A stretch of DNA of 64,000 bases from Cupriavidus necator A5-1. Lineage in GTDB: Bacteria; Pseudomonadota; Gammaproteobacteria; Burkholderiales; Burkholderiaceae. The notes below the pieces were generated by a model. The model saw nothing but the letters and a program-made list of their open reading frames with translations. It searched no databases and was not told where the DNA came from. Below are positions 8,139 to 15,720 of this stretch, one piece after another (the first letter of the stretch is position 1; every line of letters begins with the position of its first letter). Made by a program: the position numbers and the translations under genes. The stretch is from positions 2,418,001 through 2,482,000 of the forward strand of contig NZ_JQLI01000001.1 in assembly GCF_000744095.1 (NCBI RefSeq). The letters run 5' to 3'.

Positions 8139-9541
8139 GGCCTGACCGACGGATAGCAGAACGAATCGGTCGAGCAGTCTCCGCCTTCCAGCCGGATCTG
8201 GTGGGCCCGGTAGCCTTCCGGGAAGTCGACCCAGTAGTCATCTGCCAGCGTCAGGCCGCCGTTGGGATCGGCATGCGCCATCACCTGCGTCCCGGGAACG
8301 CCGTCGGGGTAGAACTGGTTGTCCCAGGTCGAGTAGAGCGAGTTGGTCCAATAGACGCGCTTGCCGTCGCGGCTGATCTCGACCATCTGCGGACCGCCCG
8401 TGAAGGGCTTGCCATTCGGATGCGGTGTGCGCCGCGCAATGCCGCCGATATGGACCGCTCCGGAGAGCTTCGGCTTGCGCGGGTCCGTCACGTCGTATTG
8501 GCGCATCTCGCCCGTGCCCCAGCAGGAGACATAGAGGAACTTGTCGTCGAGGGACAGATCGATGTCGGTCACCAGCGGCGGCACGGCACCAAAGCCCTGC
8601 AGCAGCGGCGGCAGCAGATCGGCTGCGGCAGGTTCAGGCGGAATGGTCGCCGTCTTCTCGACGTGGAACTTGCCGCCTTCGCGCCACCAGGTCCAGATCG
8701 AGCCTTCCAGGTTGGTGGTGTCGACCACCACGCCAACGAAGCCGTATTCTCGGATCGGGTCGTGCGCGGGCCTCACTTCCAAAGCCATCTGGTGATTGGC
8801 GCCCAGGTCGATCGTCTGCACGTTGCGGCGCGCGCGCAGGTCCCAGAAATGCAGCTTGTGCCCGTACTTATTGGAGAGCAGGTCCTCGGCCACGATGCCG
8901 TTCTCGAATTGCGGCGGCAGGGCCCATTCGCTGGACACCATGTAGTCGCGCGGCAGGTTCCACCAGAAGTCGTAGTGCTTCTCCTGCTCGCCGCGGTCGA
9001 TCTCCCAGCGGCCCAGGACGTCGAAGGTCTCGCAGTCCATGATGAAGATGCCGGGAGGGCCGTCTGTACCATCCTTGCCGCCACCGCCAAGCGTGCTGAC
9101 GTAGATGCCTTCAGGTCCGCAATGGATGGTATGGGGCCTGGAGTAGCCGGTCTTGCGGAAGACTTCGTCGGGCTCGATGATCTTGTGGATGCGCGCCTGC
9201 GTCGGGTGCGGCTTGGTGTCCACGATGTACAGGCGGGACGAGCGCATGCCCGGGATGACCAGGTAGCGCCGTTCGAGGAAAGCGTGGCCGGTCAGCGGCG
9301 ACAGCGCCGACGAGCATGCATTCCAACCGAAGTGATGCAATTCGTCGCCCGTGTTCGCCATCGGCACGGTGTGCACCACCGTGCTGTAGGTGGGCGAGCC
9401 GGGTTTGACATCGATCACCGCGAGGGCGTCTGGCTTGGAGGCGTCGGGGCTGAGCAGCAGCGTATAAGCAAATGATTCCGCTGGCGCGCTCATCGCAAGT
9501 TCCGGCGAGGCGTGAAACGTCGGATCTGGCCGCATGTTCAT
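8135..9541 (-). CDS. mtoX: Selenium-binding protein SBP56 family, probable methanethiol oxidase
   Basis: A 468-residue protein of the SBP56 family. Bacterial members of this family include the copper-dependent methanethiol oxidase, which converts methanethiol to formaldehyde, hydrogen sulfide and hydrogen peroxide. Recognisable blocks are DELHHFGWNACSS, SRPHTIHCGPEGIYVSTLGG, FWWNLPRDYMVSSEWALP and the C-terminal HQIRLEGGDCSTDSFCYP. The histidines in these blocks are candidate metal ligands. No signal peptide is evident at the chosen start. ATG 9541 has an AGGAGGG ribosome site; the second ATG at 9535 is possible. The SCO1 and MauG-like genes often beside mtoX are absent; instead the gene overlaps a membrane-protein gene. 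The specific activity is inferred from family. Confidence 0.82.
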   Translation of the reverse strand: MNMRPDPTFHASPELAMSAPAESFAYTLLLSPDASKPDALAVIDVKPGSPTYSTVVHTVPMANTGDELHHFGWNACSSALSPLTGHAFLERRYLVIPGMRSSRLYIVDTKPHPTQARIHKIIEPDEVFRKTGYSRPHTIHCGPEGIYVSTLGGGGKDGTDGPPGIFIMDCETFDVLGRWEIDRGEQEKHYDFWWNLPRDYMVSSEWALPPQFENGIVAEDLLSNKYGHKLHFWDLRARRNVQTIDLGANHQMALEVRPAHDPIREYGFVGVVVDTTNLEGSIWTWWREGGKFHVEKTATIPPEPAAADLLPPLLQGFGAVPPLVTDIDLSLDDKFLYVSCWGTGEMRQYDVTDPRKPKLSGAVHIGGIARRTPHPNGKPFTGGPQMVEISRDGKRVYWTNSLYSTWDNQFYPDGVPGTQVMAHADPNGGLTLADDYWVDFPEGYRAHQIRLEGGDCSTDSFCYPSVRP

Positions 9542-9727
9542 GGTGAGCCCTCCTGGTTCTGCCGGATCACACGTCGCAAGATCGCCGCGATATCACCTCG
9601 CCGAAACGGGCTTCCGATGTGCACTTCGAGCCTACTTAGACTAGGACGTTCTCAATTCCGAGTCAACGCGCGAAGCACAGGCGCGCCGGCGCGGCGTGCA
9701 TGCTGACTGCAGAAGAAAACGCGCTGG

Positions 9728-10552
9728 CTACATCGCTTCCTGAGCGCTCATGGCACCGCTGCTAATGATCTGCTCCATATGCAGCTTCGAAATACCGGCA
9801 TCGAAACGGGCTCGGTTGCCGCCGAGAATCTCAGTTGCCTGCCCGGCGACCTTCAGCAGCGTTGCCACTGCAGCGAACATGGTCGGCGCAGCGCTTAGTC
9901 TCTGCCTCGGCCCGGACAATGTCAGGGCTCCTACCAGTTCTCCCATGGCACCGAATACAGGCGCTGAGGCAGCAGCGGTTTCGGCATCCCGCTCGCCATA
10001 TGACACGGCCCAAAGGCTCTCGCGCACCTCGCGCCAGCGCTGATCGTTGGGCTCGCTGAAGGCGAGCAGCACCTTGCCCGAGGCGCCGTGATCGATGGGG
10101 AATTCATCGCCGACACCGATCGACACGCGCACGGCGCGCGCCGGCTCGACGCGATACAGCACGAGTCGCCGATCCCCTTGCCGGACGTAGAACGATGCCG
10201 TCTCGCCGAGTTCGCGGCTGAGTTGCTCCAGCAGGTGCTCGATGACGGGACCGACACGGAACGAGCGCTGATAAATGGCCGCCAGCCGCAGTGGCTGCGG
10301 GCCGATCGCATACTGCCCGTCCTCCAGCTTGCGAATAAAGCCGCCGTGCTCCAGGGCAGCCAGCAGACGTAACACAGTGCTCTTGTACAGATTCGTGCGA
10401 CGCGACAGCTCCGTCAGGGTCAGGCGCTCATCGGTCGGACCGAACGCGCCAAGGATGGCAAAGGCGCGGTCCAGCACCGCCACGCCGCTGGAGCTCTCGG
10501 ATGCAGCGGTGTCGGTAACGTCACTCGACGCGGATGTTTGCTTCTCGTCCAT
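9728..10552 (-). CDS. IclR-family transcriptional regulator
   Basis: A 274-residue regulator starting at ATG 10552 (MDEKQTSASS). The winged helix-turn-helix lies near residues 25-90 (VLDRAFAILGAF, LTLTELSRRTNLYKSTVLRL), followed by the IclR effector domain (FPIDHGASGKVLLAF). The open frame continues upstream to 10870, but that part overlaps the divergent Bug promoter and has no domain, so it was excluded. The divergent operon encodes a Bug receptor, a CoA-transferase and a citrate-synthase-like lyase. Three GTTCT-N7-AGAAC sites lie in the shared promoter region, which makes this gene the likely local regulator and autoregulator. Confidence 0.92.
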   Translation of the reverse strand: MDEKQTSASSDVTDTAASESSSGVAVLDRAFAILGAFGPTDERLTLTELSRRTNLYKSTVLRLLAALEHGGFIRKLEDGQYAIGPQPLRLAAIYQRSFRVGPVIEHLLEQLSRELGETASFYVRQGDRRLVLYRVEPARAVRVSIGVGDEFPIDHGASGKVLLAFSEPNDQRWREVRESLWAVSYGERDAETAAASAPVFGAMGELVGALTLSGPRQRLSAAPTMFAAVATLLKVAGQATEILGGNRARFDAGISKLHMEQIISSGAMSAQEAM

Positions 10553-10570
10553 GGATTGGATCTCCAGGTA

Positions 10571-10587
10571 GTTCTGTCTAGTAGAAC
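10571..10587. promoter_or_regulatory. Candidate IclR operator 1 (GTTCT-N7-AGAAC)
   Basis: A perfect 5-bp inverted repeat with a 7-nt spacer, 17 bp overall, placed 19 bp upstream of the iclR start codon. The same architecture recurs at 10655-10671 and 10675-10691. The distance between the centres of this site and the second is 84 bp, close to eight helical turns, which would allow looping between the two promoters. Assignment to the adjacent IclR protein is inference. Confidence 0.65.
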
Positions 10588-10654
10588 ATAAGGCCAGAAA
10601 AGACGAAAGCCTGAGGGTATACCCTCCTACTCCTCGCACAATCGCAGCACTAAA

Positions 10655-10671
10655 GTTCTTTTCCATAGAAC
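10655..10671. promoter_or_regulatory. Candidate IclR operator 2 (GTTCT-N7-AGAAC)
   Basis: The second copy of the 17-bp inverted repeat, with the same arms and the same 7-nt spacer length as the other two. Its centre is 20 bp from that of the third copy, about two helical turns, so two dimers could bind side by side on the same face of the DNA. Confidence 0.65.
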
Positions 10672-10674
10672 ATA

Positions 10675-10691
10675 GTTCTATCAGAAAGAAC
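10675..10691. promoter_or_regulatory. Candidate IclR operator 3 (GTTCT-N7-AGAAC)
   Basis: The third copy of the 17-bp inverted repeat, separated from the second by only three bases and ending 162 bp upstream of the Bug receptor start. A purine-rich stretch (AAGGAGGG) follows it. The clustered pair is in the position expected for activator or repressor control of the Bug-CoA transferase-lyase operon. Confidence 0.65.
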
Positions 10692-10853
10692 AAGGAGGGC
10701 AATAAACGCTGGCCAGGTTCGTCGCGTCGAGCTCGTAGACGGACGGACTGGCTGCCTGCCGACCAACGGCGCAGCACGCCCCTTCCCGCATTTCTTAACC
10801 AGAGCAACACGCTCGTTGGACGGACAAATGTTGCCGTCTGAACAGGAGACGAC

Positions 10854-11873
10854 ATGAACCACGATTTCACTAATCACCGGATCGCCACGGAGCCTGGGCA
10901 TACCTTTGCTCGCGCGCTGCTCGGCTGCGCCTTGTCGGCGCTGCTCGCCGTTGGCGCCACAGGCGCAATGGCGGCCGATGCCTATCCCTCGCAACCGGTC
11001 CGTCTGATCGTGCCATTCCCGCCCGCTGGCGGCACCGACGTGCTGTCGCGGCTCGTGTTCAACAAGATCGGCATGGCCACCAAGTGGAACGTGGTGGTGG
11101 AGAACCGCGCCGGCGCGGGCGGCAATATTGGGCTCGATAGCGTGGCCAAGGCAAAGGCCGACGGCTACACGCTGGGCATGGGGCAGACCGCCAACCTCGC
11201 GATCAATCCCACGCTGTATCCAAAGATGCCCTACAACGCGCAGAAGGATTTCACGCCGGTGGCGCTGGTGGCAGCACAGCCGGTGGTGCTGATCGTGCGC
11301 AACGACGCGCCCTACAAGAACGTTGCCGAGCTGGTGGCCTCGGCCAAGGCTAAGCAACTGTCGATGGCGTCCGCCGGCACCGGCACGGTCGGGCACCTGA
11401 CCGGCGAGATGTTCGCGCGTCGCGCCGGTATCAAGATGCTGCATGTGCCGTACAAGGGTGCCTCGCCGGCGCTGACCGACCTGCTGGGCGGGCAGACCGA
11501 TTTCTATTTCGCCACGCCGCCGATCGCCATGCCCATGATCAAGGCAGGCAAGGTCCGCGCGCTGGCGGTGACCTCGGCCAAGCGCATGCCGTTGCTGTCG
11601 GCGGTGCCTACCATTGCAGAGTCGGGCTACGCCGGCTTCCAGGCGGAAGACTGGAAGGCACTGGTGGCGCCGGCCGGCACGCCGCCGGAGATGGTGGCGC
11701 GCCTGAATGCCGAGGTCAACAAGGCGCTGGCGCAGCCGGACACCATCAGCAAGCTGCGTGAAGAAGGCAGCGAGCCGCGTGGCGGCTCGGCCAGGGACCT
11801 TGGTGCCTTTATCCAGAGCGAGAACACGCGCTGGGGCGAAATCGTGCGCCAGTCCGGCGCGCGCGTCGAATAA
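10854..11873 (+). CDS. Bug/TctC-type periplasmic solute-binding protein
   Basis: A 339-residue receptor starting at an ATG with an AGGAGAC ribosome site. A long signal peptide ends near GATGAMAADA, then YPSQPVRLIVPFPPAGGTD begins the first lobe. Other family blocks are VVENRAGAGGNIGLDSVAKA, VPYKGASPALTDLLGGQTD and the C-terminal EPRGGSARDLGAFIQSENTRW. It is the first gene of an operon with a CoA-transferase and a lyase, and no TctAB genes are present. The likely ligand is a carboxylic acid that the next two enzymes activate and cleave, such as a citrate or malate derivative; this is inference from context. Confidence 0.9.
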   Translation: MNHDFTNHRIATEPGHTFARALLGCALSALLAVGATGAMAADAYPSQPVRLIVPFPPAGGTDVLSRLVFNKIGMATKWNVVVENRAGAGGNIGLDSVAKAKADGYTLGMGQTANLAINPTLYPKMPYNAQKDFTPVALVAAQPVVLIVRNDAPYKNVAELVASAKAKQLSMASAGTGTVGHLTGEMFARRAGIKMLHVPYKGASPALTDLLGGQTDFYFATPPIAMPMIKAGKVRALAVTSAKRMPLLSAVPTIAESGYAGFQAEDWKALVAPAGTPPEMVARLNAEVNKALAQPDTISKLREEGSEPRGGSARDLGAFIQSENTRWGEIVRQSGARVE

Positions 11874-11933
11874 ACTATCCCGTCGCGCTACGGCGGCCGT
11901 ACCGTCGTGGCGCCACGCCATCGGAAGCCAGTC

Positions 11934-13133
11934 ATGCAAAAGCCCTTGCGCAATATCCGCGTGCTCGACCTCACCAACGTGCTGGCCGGGCCCTTCTGCT
12001 GCCATCAGCTCGCCCATATGGGCGCCGAGGTCATCAAGGTGGAAACTCCCGGCACCGGGGACCTCGCGCGCCAGCTCGGCGCCGATGCCGAGCTGAACCA
12101 GCGCCTGATGGGGGTGTCGTTCCTGGCCCAGAACCCTGGCAAGCAGTCGATCACCATCAACCTCAAGCATGCGCGCGGCAAGGAAGTGTTCCGCAAGCTG
12201 GTGCGCAGCGCCGACGTCCTGGTCGAAAACTTCCGGCCCGGCGTGATGGACCGGCTGGGCCTGGGCTACGAAACGCTGAAGCAGGACAACCCGCGCCTGA
12301 TCTACTGCGCGATCTCGGGCTTCGGCCAGGACGGTCCGCTGGCGGAGCTGCCGGCCTATGACCAGATCATCCAGGGCATGTCGGGCGTGATGAGCATCAC
12401 CGGCGATCCGCAGACCGCGCCGTACCGTGTCGGCTATCCGGTGTCGGATACCATCGGCGGCCTGACCGCGGCCTTTGCGGTGGCGGCGTCGCTGGCGGAC
12501 CACCAGCGCACCGAGGGCTATTTCATCGACGTGTCGATGCTGGAGGCCACGCTTGCCACCATGGGCTGGGTCGTGTCCAACCACCTGATCGCGGGCAAGG
12601 ACCCGGTGCCGATGGGCAACGAGAACATGACCGCCAGCCCGTCGGGCACCTTCCGCACCGGCGACGGCCTGCTCAATATCGCCGCCAACAAGCAGGAGCA
12701 GTTCGAGGCCGTGTGCCGCGTGGTGGGCAAGCCCGAGCTGGCCACCGACGAACGCTTTGCCCAGCGCCAGGCGCGGCTGGCCAACCGCGCTGCGCTGACC
12801 GCGGCACTGGAAGCGGAACTGGCCAAGAAGCCGGCCACGGACTGGTGGCCGCTGCTGAACGACGCCGGCGTGCCGGCAGGGCCGGTCCTGGGCGTGCCCG
12901 ACACGCTGGCGCATCCGCAGGTGCGCGACCGCGGCATGATCGGCGAATTTGCCAATGCGCCCGGCGTCGGCCGCGACATCCGGGTTGTGCGTACCGGCTT
13001 CAAGCTCAACCGCGAGGCGCCGGCAGTCGACACGCCGCCGCCCGAACTCGGCCAGCATACGCGCGAGATCCTGGGCAACCTGGGCTACAGCGACGCGGAC
13101 ATAAACCAACTCAGCGAGGAGCGCGCGATATGA
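11934..13133 (+). CDS. CaiB/BaiF (family III) CoA-transferase
   Basis: A 399-residue class III CoA-transferase. The N-terminus LRNIRVLDLTNVLAGPFCC is typical, and the catalytic aspartate is expected in the VENFRPGVMDRLGLGYE block, near the invariant RPGVMDRLG motif. The body contains YDQIIQGMSGVMSITGDP and FIDVSMLEATLATM as in formyl-, succinyl- and carnitine-CoA transferases. ATG 11934 with GGAAG upstream is chosen over a GTG at 11907. Its stop overlaps the start of the next gene (ATGA), so the two are translationally coupled. It most likely moves CoA onto the acid taken up with the upstream Bug protein, preparing it for C-C cleavage. Confidence 0.9.
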   Translation: MQKPLRNIRVLDLTNVLAGPFCCHQLAHMGAEVIKVETPGTGDLARQLGADAELNQRLMGVSFLAQNPGKQSITINLKHARGKEVFRKLVRSADVLVENFRPGVMDRLGLGYETLKQDNPRLIYCAISGFGQDGPLAELPAYDQIIQGMSGVMSITGDPQTAPYRVGYPVSDTIGGLTAAFAVAASLADHQRTEGYFIDVSMLEATLATMGWVVSNHLIAGKDPVPMGNENMTASPSGTFRTGDGLLNIAANKQEQFEAVCRVVGKPELATDERFAQRQARLANRAALTAALEAELAKKPATDWWPLLNDAGVPAGPVLGVPDTLAHPQVRDRGMIGEFANAPGVGRDIRVVRTGFKLNREAPAVDTPPPELGQHTREILGNLGYSDADINQLSEERAI

Positions 13134-14014
13134 GCAGCAACATGAGCGGCATCGGCCAGGACCCCAACGCCGGCGACAACACCATGGACCCCGCCCAGCG
13201 CCTGTCGCAGGACTGGTGGCGCACCGAAATCATCGACATGCGCCCGGGCGAGATCCGCTACCGCGGCTATCCCATCGAGCAACTGATCGGCCGCGTCTCG
13301 TTCGTGCAGATGATCTGGCTGATGCTGCGCGGCGAGCTGCCCGGCCCGGGCCAGGGCGAACTACTCGACGCGGCGCTGATGGCCGCGGTGGACCACGGCC
13401 CGCAGGCGCCCAGCATCGCCATCGCACGCATGGCCGCGACCTGTGGCGTGGGGCTGAACAATGCCATGGCCTCCGCCGTCAACGTGCTGGGCGATGTGCA
13501 TGGCGGCGCCGGCGAGCAGGCGGTGGCGCTGTACGAAGACGTCGCTGCCCGCGTCGATGCCGGCAACACGATGGAAGACGCGGTCGCCGCGGCGTTGCAG
13601 CACTATCGCGACCATCATGGCAAGTTCGTCTCGGGCTTCGGCCACCGATTTCACCCCGTCGATCCTCGCGCGCCGCGCCTGCTGGCGCTGGTGGACCAGG
13701 CTGCGGCCAACGGCGTGGTCAAGGGGCGCTACGTGGCGATCGCGCGGGCCATCGAACAAACGCTGGCCGCGGGCCGCAGCAAGCCGATCCCGATGAATAT
13801 CGACGGCGCCACCGCCGTCATCTATGCCGAACTCGGTTTCCCCGCACCGCTGGCGCGGGGCCTTTTCTGCTTGTCGCGCTCGGTCGGCATCCTGGCGCAT
13901 GCGTGGGAGCAGACCAACCAGGGCGGCCGCAACAAGGGGCCAATCCCGCGCCAGTTCCTGTGGACCTATAACGGCACGCCGCAGCGCGATGTGCCGGAGG
14001 CGCCGCCGCGCTAA
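13130..14014 (+). CDS. Citrate synthase-fold lyase, citryl-CoA lyase-like
   Basis: A 294-residue protein, much shorter than a full citrate synthase, with the same fold elements as citryl-CoA lyases and the C-terminal part of ATP-citrate lyase. Visible blocks are IRYRGYPIEQLIGRVSFVQM, a conserved histidine and glycines in LGDVHGGAGEQAV, the HGKFVSGFGHRFHPVDPRAP segment that normally carries the catalytic histidine, and NIDGATAVIYAELGFP followed by SRSVGILAHAWEQ. It overlaps the CoA-transferase gene by four bases. A retro-Claisen cleavage of a CoA ester made by the upstream enzyme is the most economical reading. Substrate is unknown: citrate, citramalate or methylcitrate are possibilities. Confidence 0.82.
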   Translation: MSSNMSGIGQDPNAGDNTMDPAQRLSQDWWRTEIIDMRPGEIRYRGYPIEQLIGRVSFVQMIWLMLRGELPGPGQGELLDAALMAAVDHGPQAPSIAIARMAATCGVGLNNAMASAVNVLGDVHGGAGEQAVALYEDVAARVDAGNTMEDAVAAALQHYRDHHGKFVSGFGHRFHPVDPRAPRLLALVDQAAANGVVKGRYVAIARAIEQTLAAGRSKPIPMNIDGATAVIYAELGFPAPLARGLFCLSRSVGILAHAWEQTNQGGRNKGPIPRQFLWTYNGTPQRDVPEAPPR

Positions 14015-14175
14015 CCACGATTACGTCTCGCGATGAGCGAAACGACAACATCGGCATGAATTGAAAAGACGCGGGCAGTAGCGCCATCGATACCATCGAC
14101 CCGCCAGGCGATTCCTCGTCCCGTGACCGCCTCGCAAGCGCCTGTACACGGACGAGTCACCACCAAGGAGAGACA

Positions 14176-14343
14176 GTATCCCGACTGATCACCACTGGTG
14201 TGCTGGTTTGTGCGAGCCTTCCCCGCCATGCGGACACGTGGCCCACCAAGACCGTGCGCATCGTCGTGCCTTGTTCGGCTGGCGGTACTACCGACTTCGT
14301 TGCAAGACAGGTCGCGCAAAAGCTGACCGAGAGCACTGGCTAA
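14176..14343 (+). pseudogene. 5' fragment of a Bug/TctC receptor gene
   Basis: A purine-rich ribosome site (AAGGAGAGACA) is followed, without a proper start codon, by an open stretch coding for a signal peptide and the first lobe of a Bug receptor: LITTGVLVCASLPRHADTWP, then TVRIVVPCSAGGTTDFVARQ and VAQKLTESTG, ending at a TAA. About 50 of the usual 320 residues remain. The next part of the gene is not continuous on this strand. It lies directly after the Bug-transferase-lyase operon, which itself has an intact Bug gene. Confidence 0.75.
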
Positions 14344-14465
14344 TCAGCTCGCGCGACTTGCATAGTGCCGATCGTACCGCTGGCCCCGGGCTTGTTCTCG
14401 ACAAAGAATGAATCGCCCGCGAGAGCCTCGACCTGTGTGGCTACCAAGGTCCGATCCCGCCGCGG
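14340..14465 (-). pseudogene. Internal fragment of a second Bug/TctC gene, opposite strand
   Basis: Read on the minus strand, this segment encodes LVATQVEALAGDSFFVENKP and GASGTIGTMQVARAD before a stop, which is the Bug block containing the conserved VENKPGASG. It covers the same family region as the end of the neighbouring plus-strand fragment, so the two are remnants of different Bug genes joined head to head, or the product of an inverted duplication followed by divergence. The reading frame differs from that of the topB fragment fused upstream of it. Confidence 0.7.
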
Positions 14466-14472
14466 TCGCCGC

Positions 14473-14700
14473 CTTGGGCTCGACACGCCAGCGTTCGGAA
14501 ATGATGGGCAACTGCTCGATGGCCCAGCGCTTGCACTGCTCGCCGTAGCTTTCGGGCGGAACCGTCTCGACCAGATGACCGATGCGCCAGGTCATGACGA
14601 TTCCCGCACCGCTGTAACAGCCGGCCCCGCGTTGGCTGGCGCCCAGCACATGGGCGATGTCCCTGCCTTGCGACGGCTTCTCGCGCAGGAATACGCGCAT
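14473..14700 (-). pseudogene. topB: 5' fragment of an ICE-type DNA topoisomerase III gene
   Basis: The ATG at 14700 has a GAGGAGG ribosome site and opens about 76 residues matching the N-terminus of TopB: MRVFLREKPSQGRDIAHVLG, then MTWRIGHLVETVPPESYGEQ and KRWAIEQLPIISERWRVEP. A full TopB has about 650-700 residues. Homology stops near 14473 and the frame then runs into an unrelated Bug fragment. The normally strict VTWCIGH block reads MTWRIGH, a further sign of decay. The ssb remnant lies upstream on the same strand, as in clc/PAPI-type elements. Confidence 0.8.
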
Positions 14701-14906
14701 GAAGCCTCCTCGGAAATGTGCGGTTCATCAGATGGACGAAAGCATGGCTGCGCCGGATGAGACCGGCAGCAAGGAAGCCGGACGGCATGGACACCGATTT
14801 GTGATCGACGGGGGAACGGTTGCCGCAGCGGTATACGTAGATCGCTTCAGGCTACGGGGCGGGTGTTTCGCGTCGGGAGGGCTGATTGAACCCGGTGGAT
14901 CGCAGT

Positions 14907-15000
14907 GGAACTATCCCCTGGAGGATAGCACCACTGATGGAACTATTATCCCCAGGGGATAGCACCACTGTTGGAACTATCCCCTGGGGATAGCACTATT
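14907..15000. repeat. Three tandem copies of a 28-34 bp unit with an internal palindrome
   Basis: Copies lie at 14907-14938, 14939-14972 and 14973-15000. Each begins with GGAACTAT and carries a near-perfect palindrome of the form TATCCCC-N-GGGGATA followed by AGCACCACTG in the first two copies. The middle copy has an extra TT before the palindrome. The array sits between the topB and ssb fragments, directly after the ssb stop on the minus strand. It may be an iterated protein-binding site or a degenerated repeat of the element. Confidence 0.8.
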
Positions 15001-15345
15001 GGCGCATGGTGGGCGTCTGATGATTGCTACAGCCGCCCTCGGCGGTTGTCGAGAAAAGCGACGACTGCCCGCCGGTAGGCTTGGCGTTCAGCGTCACAGC
15101 TTCAACGCGGTACCACAGGATGCCCACGCGCCGAGCCTCGACCTTGAACTTGACGCGCTCGTTCTCGTTGGCAGCCTCCCATTCGTCGCGCACCGTATGA
15201 CCCTCGACCAGCACCCGCATGCCATTCTGGTACAAGGTCTTCCCGTGCTCGGCATTGCGGTGCCACAGCTCTACCGGCGCCCAGAAGCCGCCGCGGTCCT
15301 CGTAGTCGCCGTCCTTCTTCGGGAACGGGTTGTCGAAACAGACGC
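14996..15345 (-). pseudogene. ssb: Fragment of an ICE-encoded single-stranded DNA-binding protein gene, 5' end missing
   Basis: The minus-strand frame between a stop at 15348-15346 and the stop at 14996 encodes FDNPFPKKDGDYEDRGGFWA, then PVELWHRNAEHGKTLYQNGM, RVLVEGHTVRDEWEAANENE and FKVEARRVGILWYRVEAVTL. This is the core and C-terminus of the SSB type carried by clc/PFGI-like elements. The first 25-30 residues and the start codon are missing. The downstream neighbour on this strand is the topB fragment, which preserves the usual ssb-topB order. Confidence 0.8.
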
Positions 15346-15356
15346 CTTAGGAATGA

Positions 15357-15720
15357 TGGGAGTGGACGCGGCATGACCAAGGATACGCCGCAGGTGACGA
15401 CCGCAGCACGCTGGAGCGCTGGCTCAACGATGGCGCGCACGCACTGCGCAGCCTGTTTTCGCTAGCCCAGCAGTATCGCTACTCCAGCACGACGCGCGAT
15501 GACTTCGCGGCGAAGAACGAGGCGGCGCGTGCGGCGGTGGAGAAGTTCGGCGAGCTGCCGCAGGACGTGCTCGAAGGCACGCGCCGCTCGCGCTTTGCGC
15601 CATCCGTCGCGCGCCGGCACGGTTGCTCCGAATCCTCGGCCGCGCCAACCGCGGCGGGCCCGACTTCCACCTCTATCGATGGCGCAGCCGGCGCCGCGCG
15701 CGCGACGAGGATGCGACGGA
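15357..15720 (+). pseudogene. C-terminal fragment of a PFL_4669-family ICE protein gene
   Basis: An open plus-strand frame without a start encodes RSTLERWLNDGAHALRSLFS, then LAQQYRYSSTTRDDFAAKNE and AARAAVEKFGELPQDVLEGT before low-complexity sequence. This pattern matches, from memory, the C-terminal part of the PFL_4669 family of integrating conjugative element proteins. The N-terminal two thirds are absent. It runs in the opposite direction to the ssb and topB remnants, whereas in intact elements these genes run the same way. A profile search would settle the family. Confidence 0.6.

Noticed and set aside
10650-13109. A very long minus-strand open frame opposite the Bug and CoA-transferase genes
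   Set aside because: Its translation is a His/Arg/Gln/Ala-rich shadow with no domain, lies wholly antisense to two clear genes, and arises from GC-rich codon bias.
14208-14411. Short plus-strand frame across the end of the Bug fragment
   Set aside because: It is out of frame with the recognisable Bug sequence and crosses the rearrangement junction, so it is not a gene.
14907-15000. CRISPR array
   Set aside because: The three repeats are directly adjacent with no unique spacers, vary in length, and no cas genes are present.
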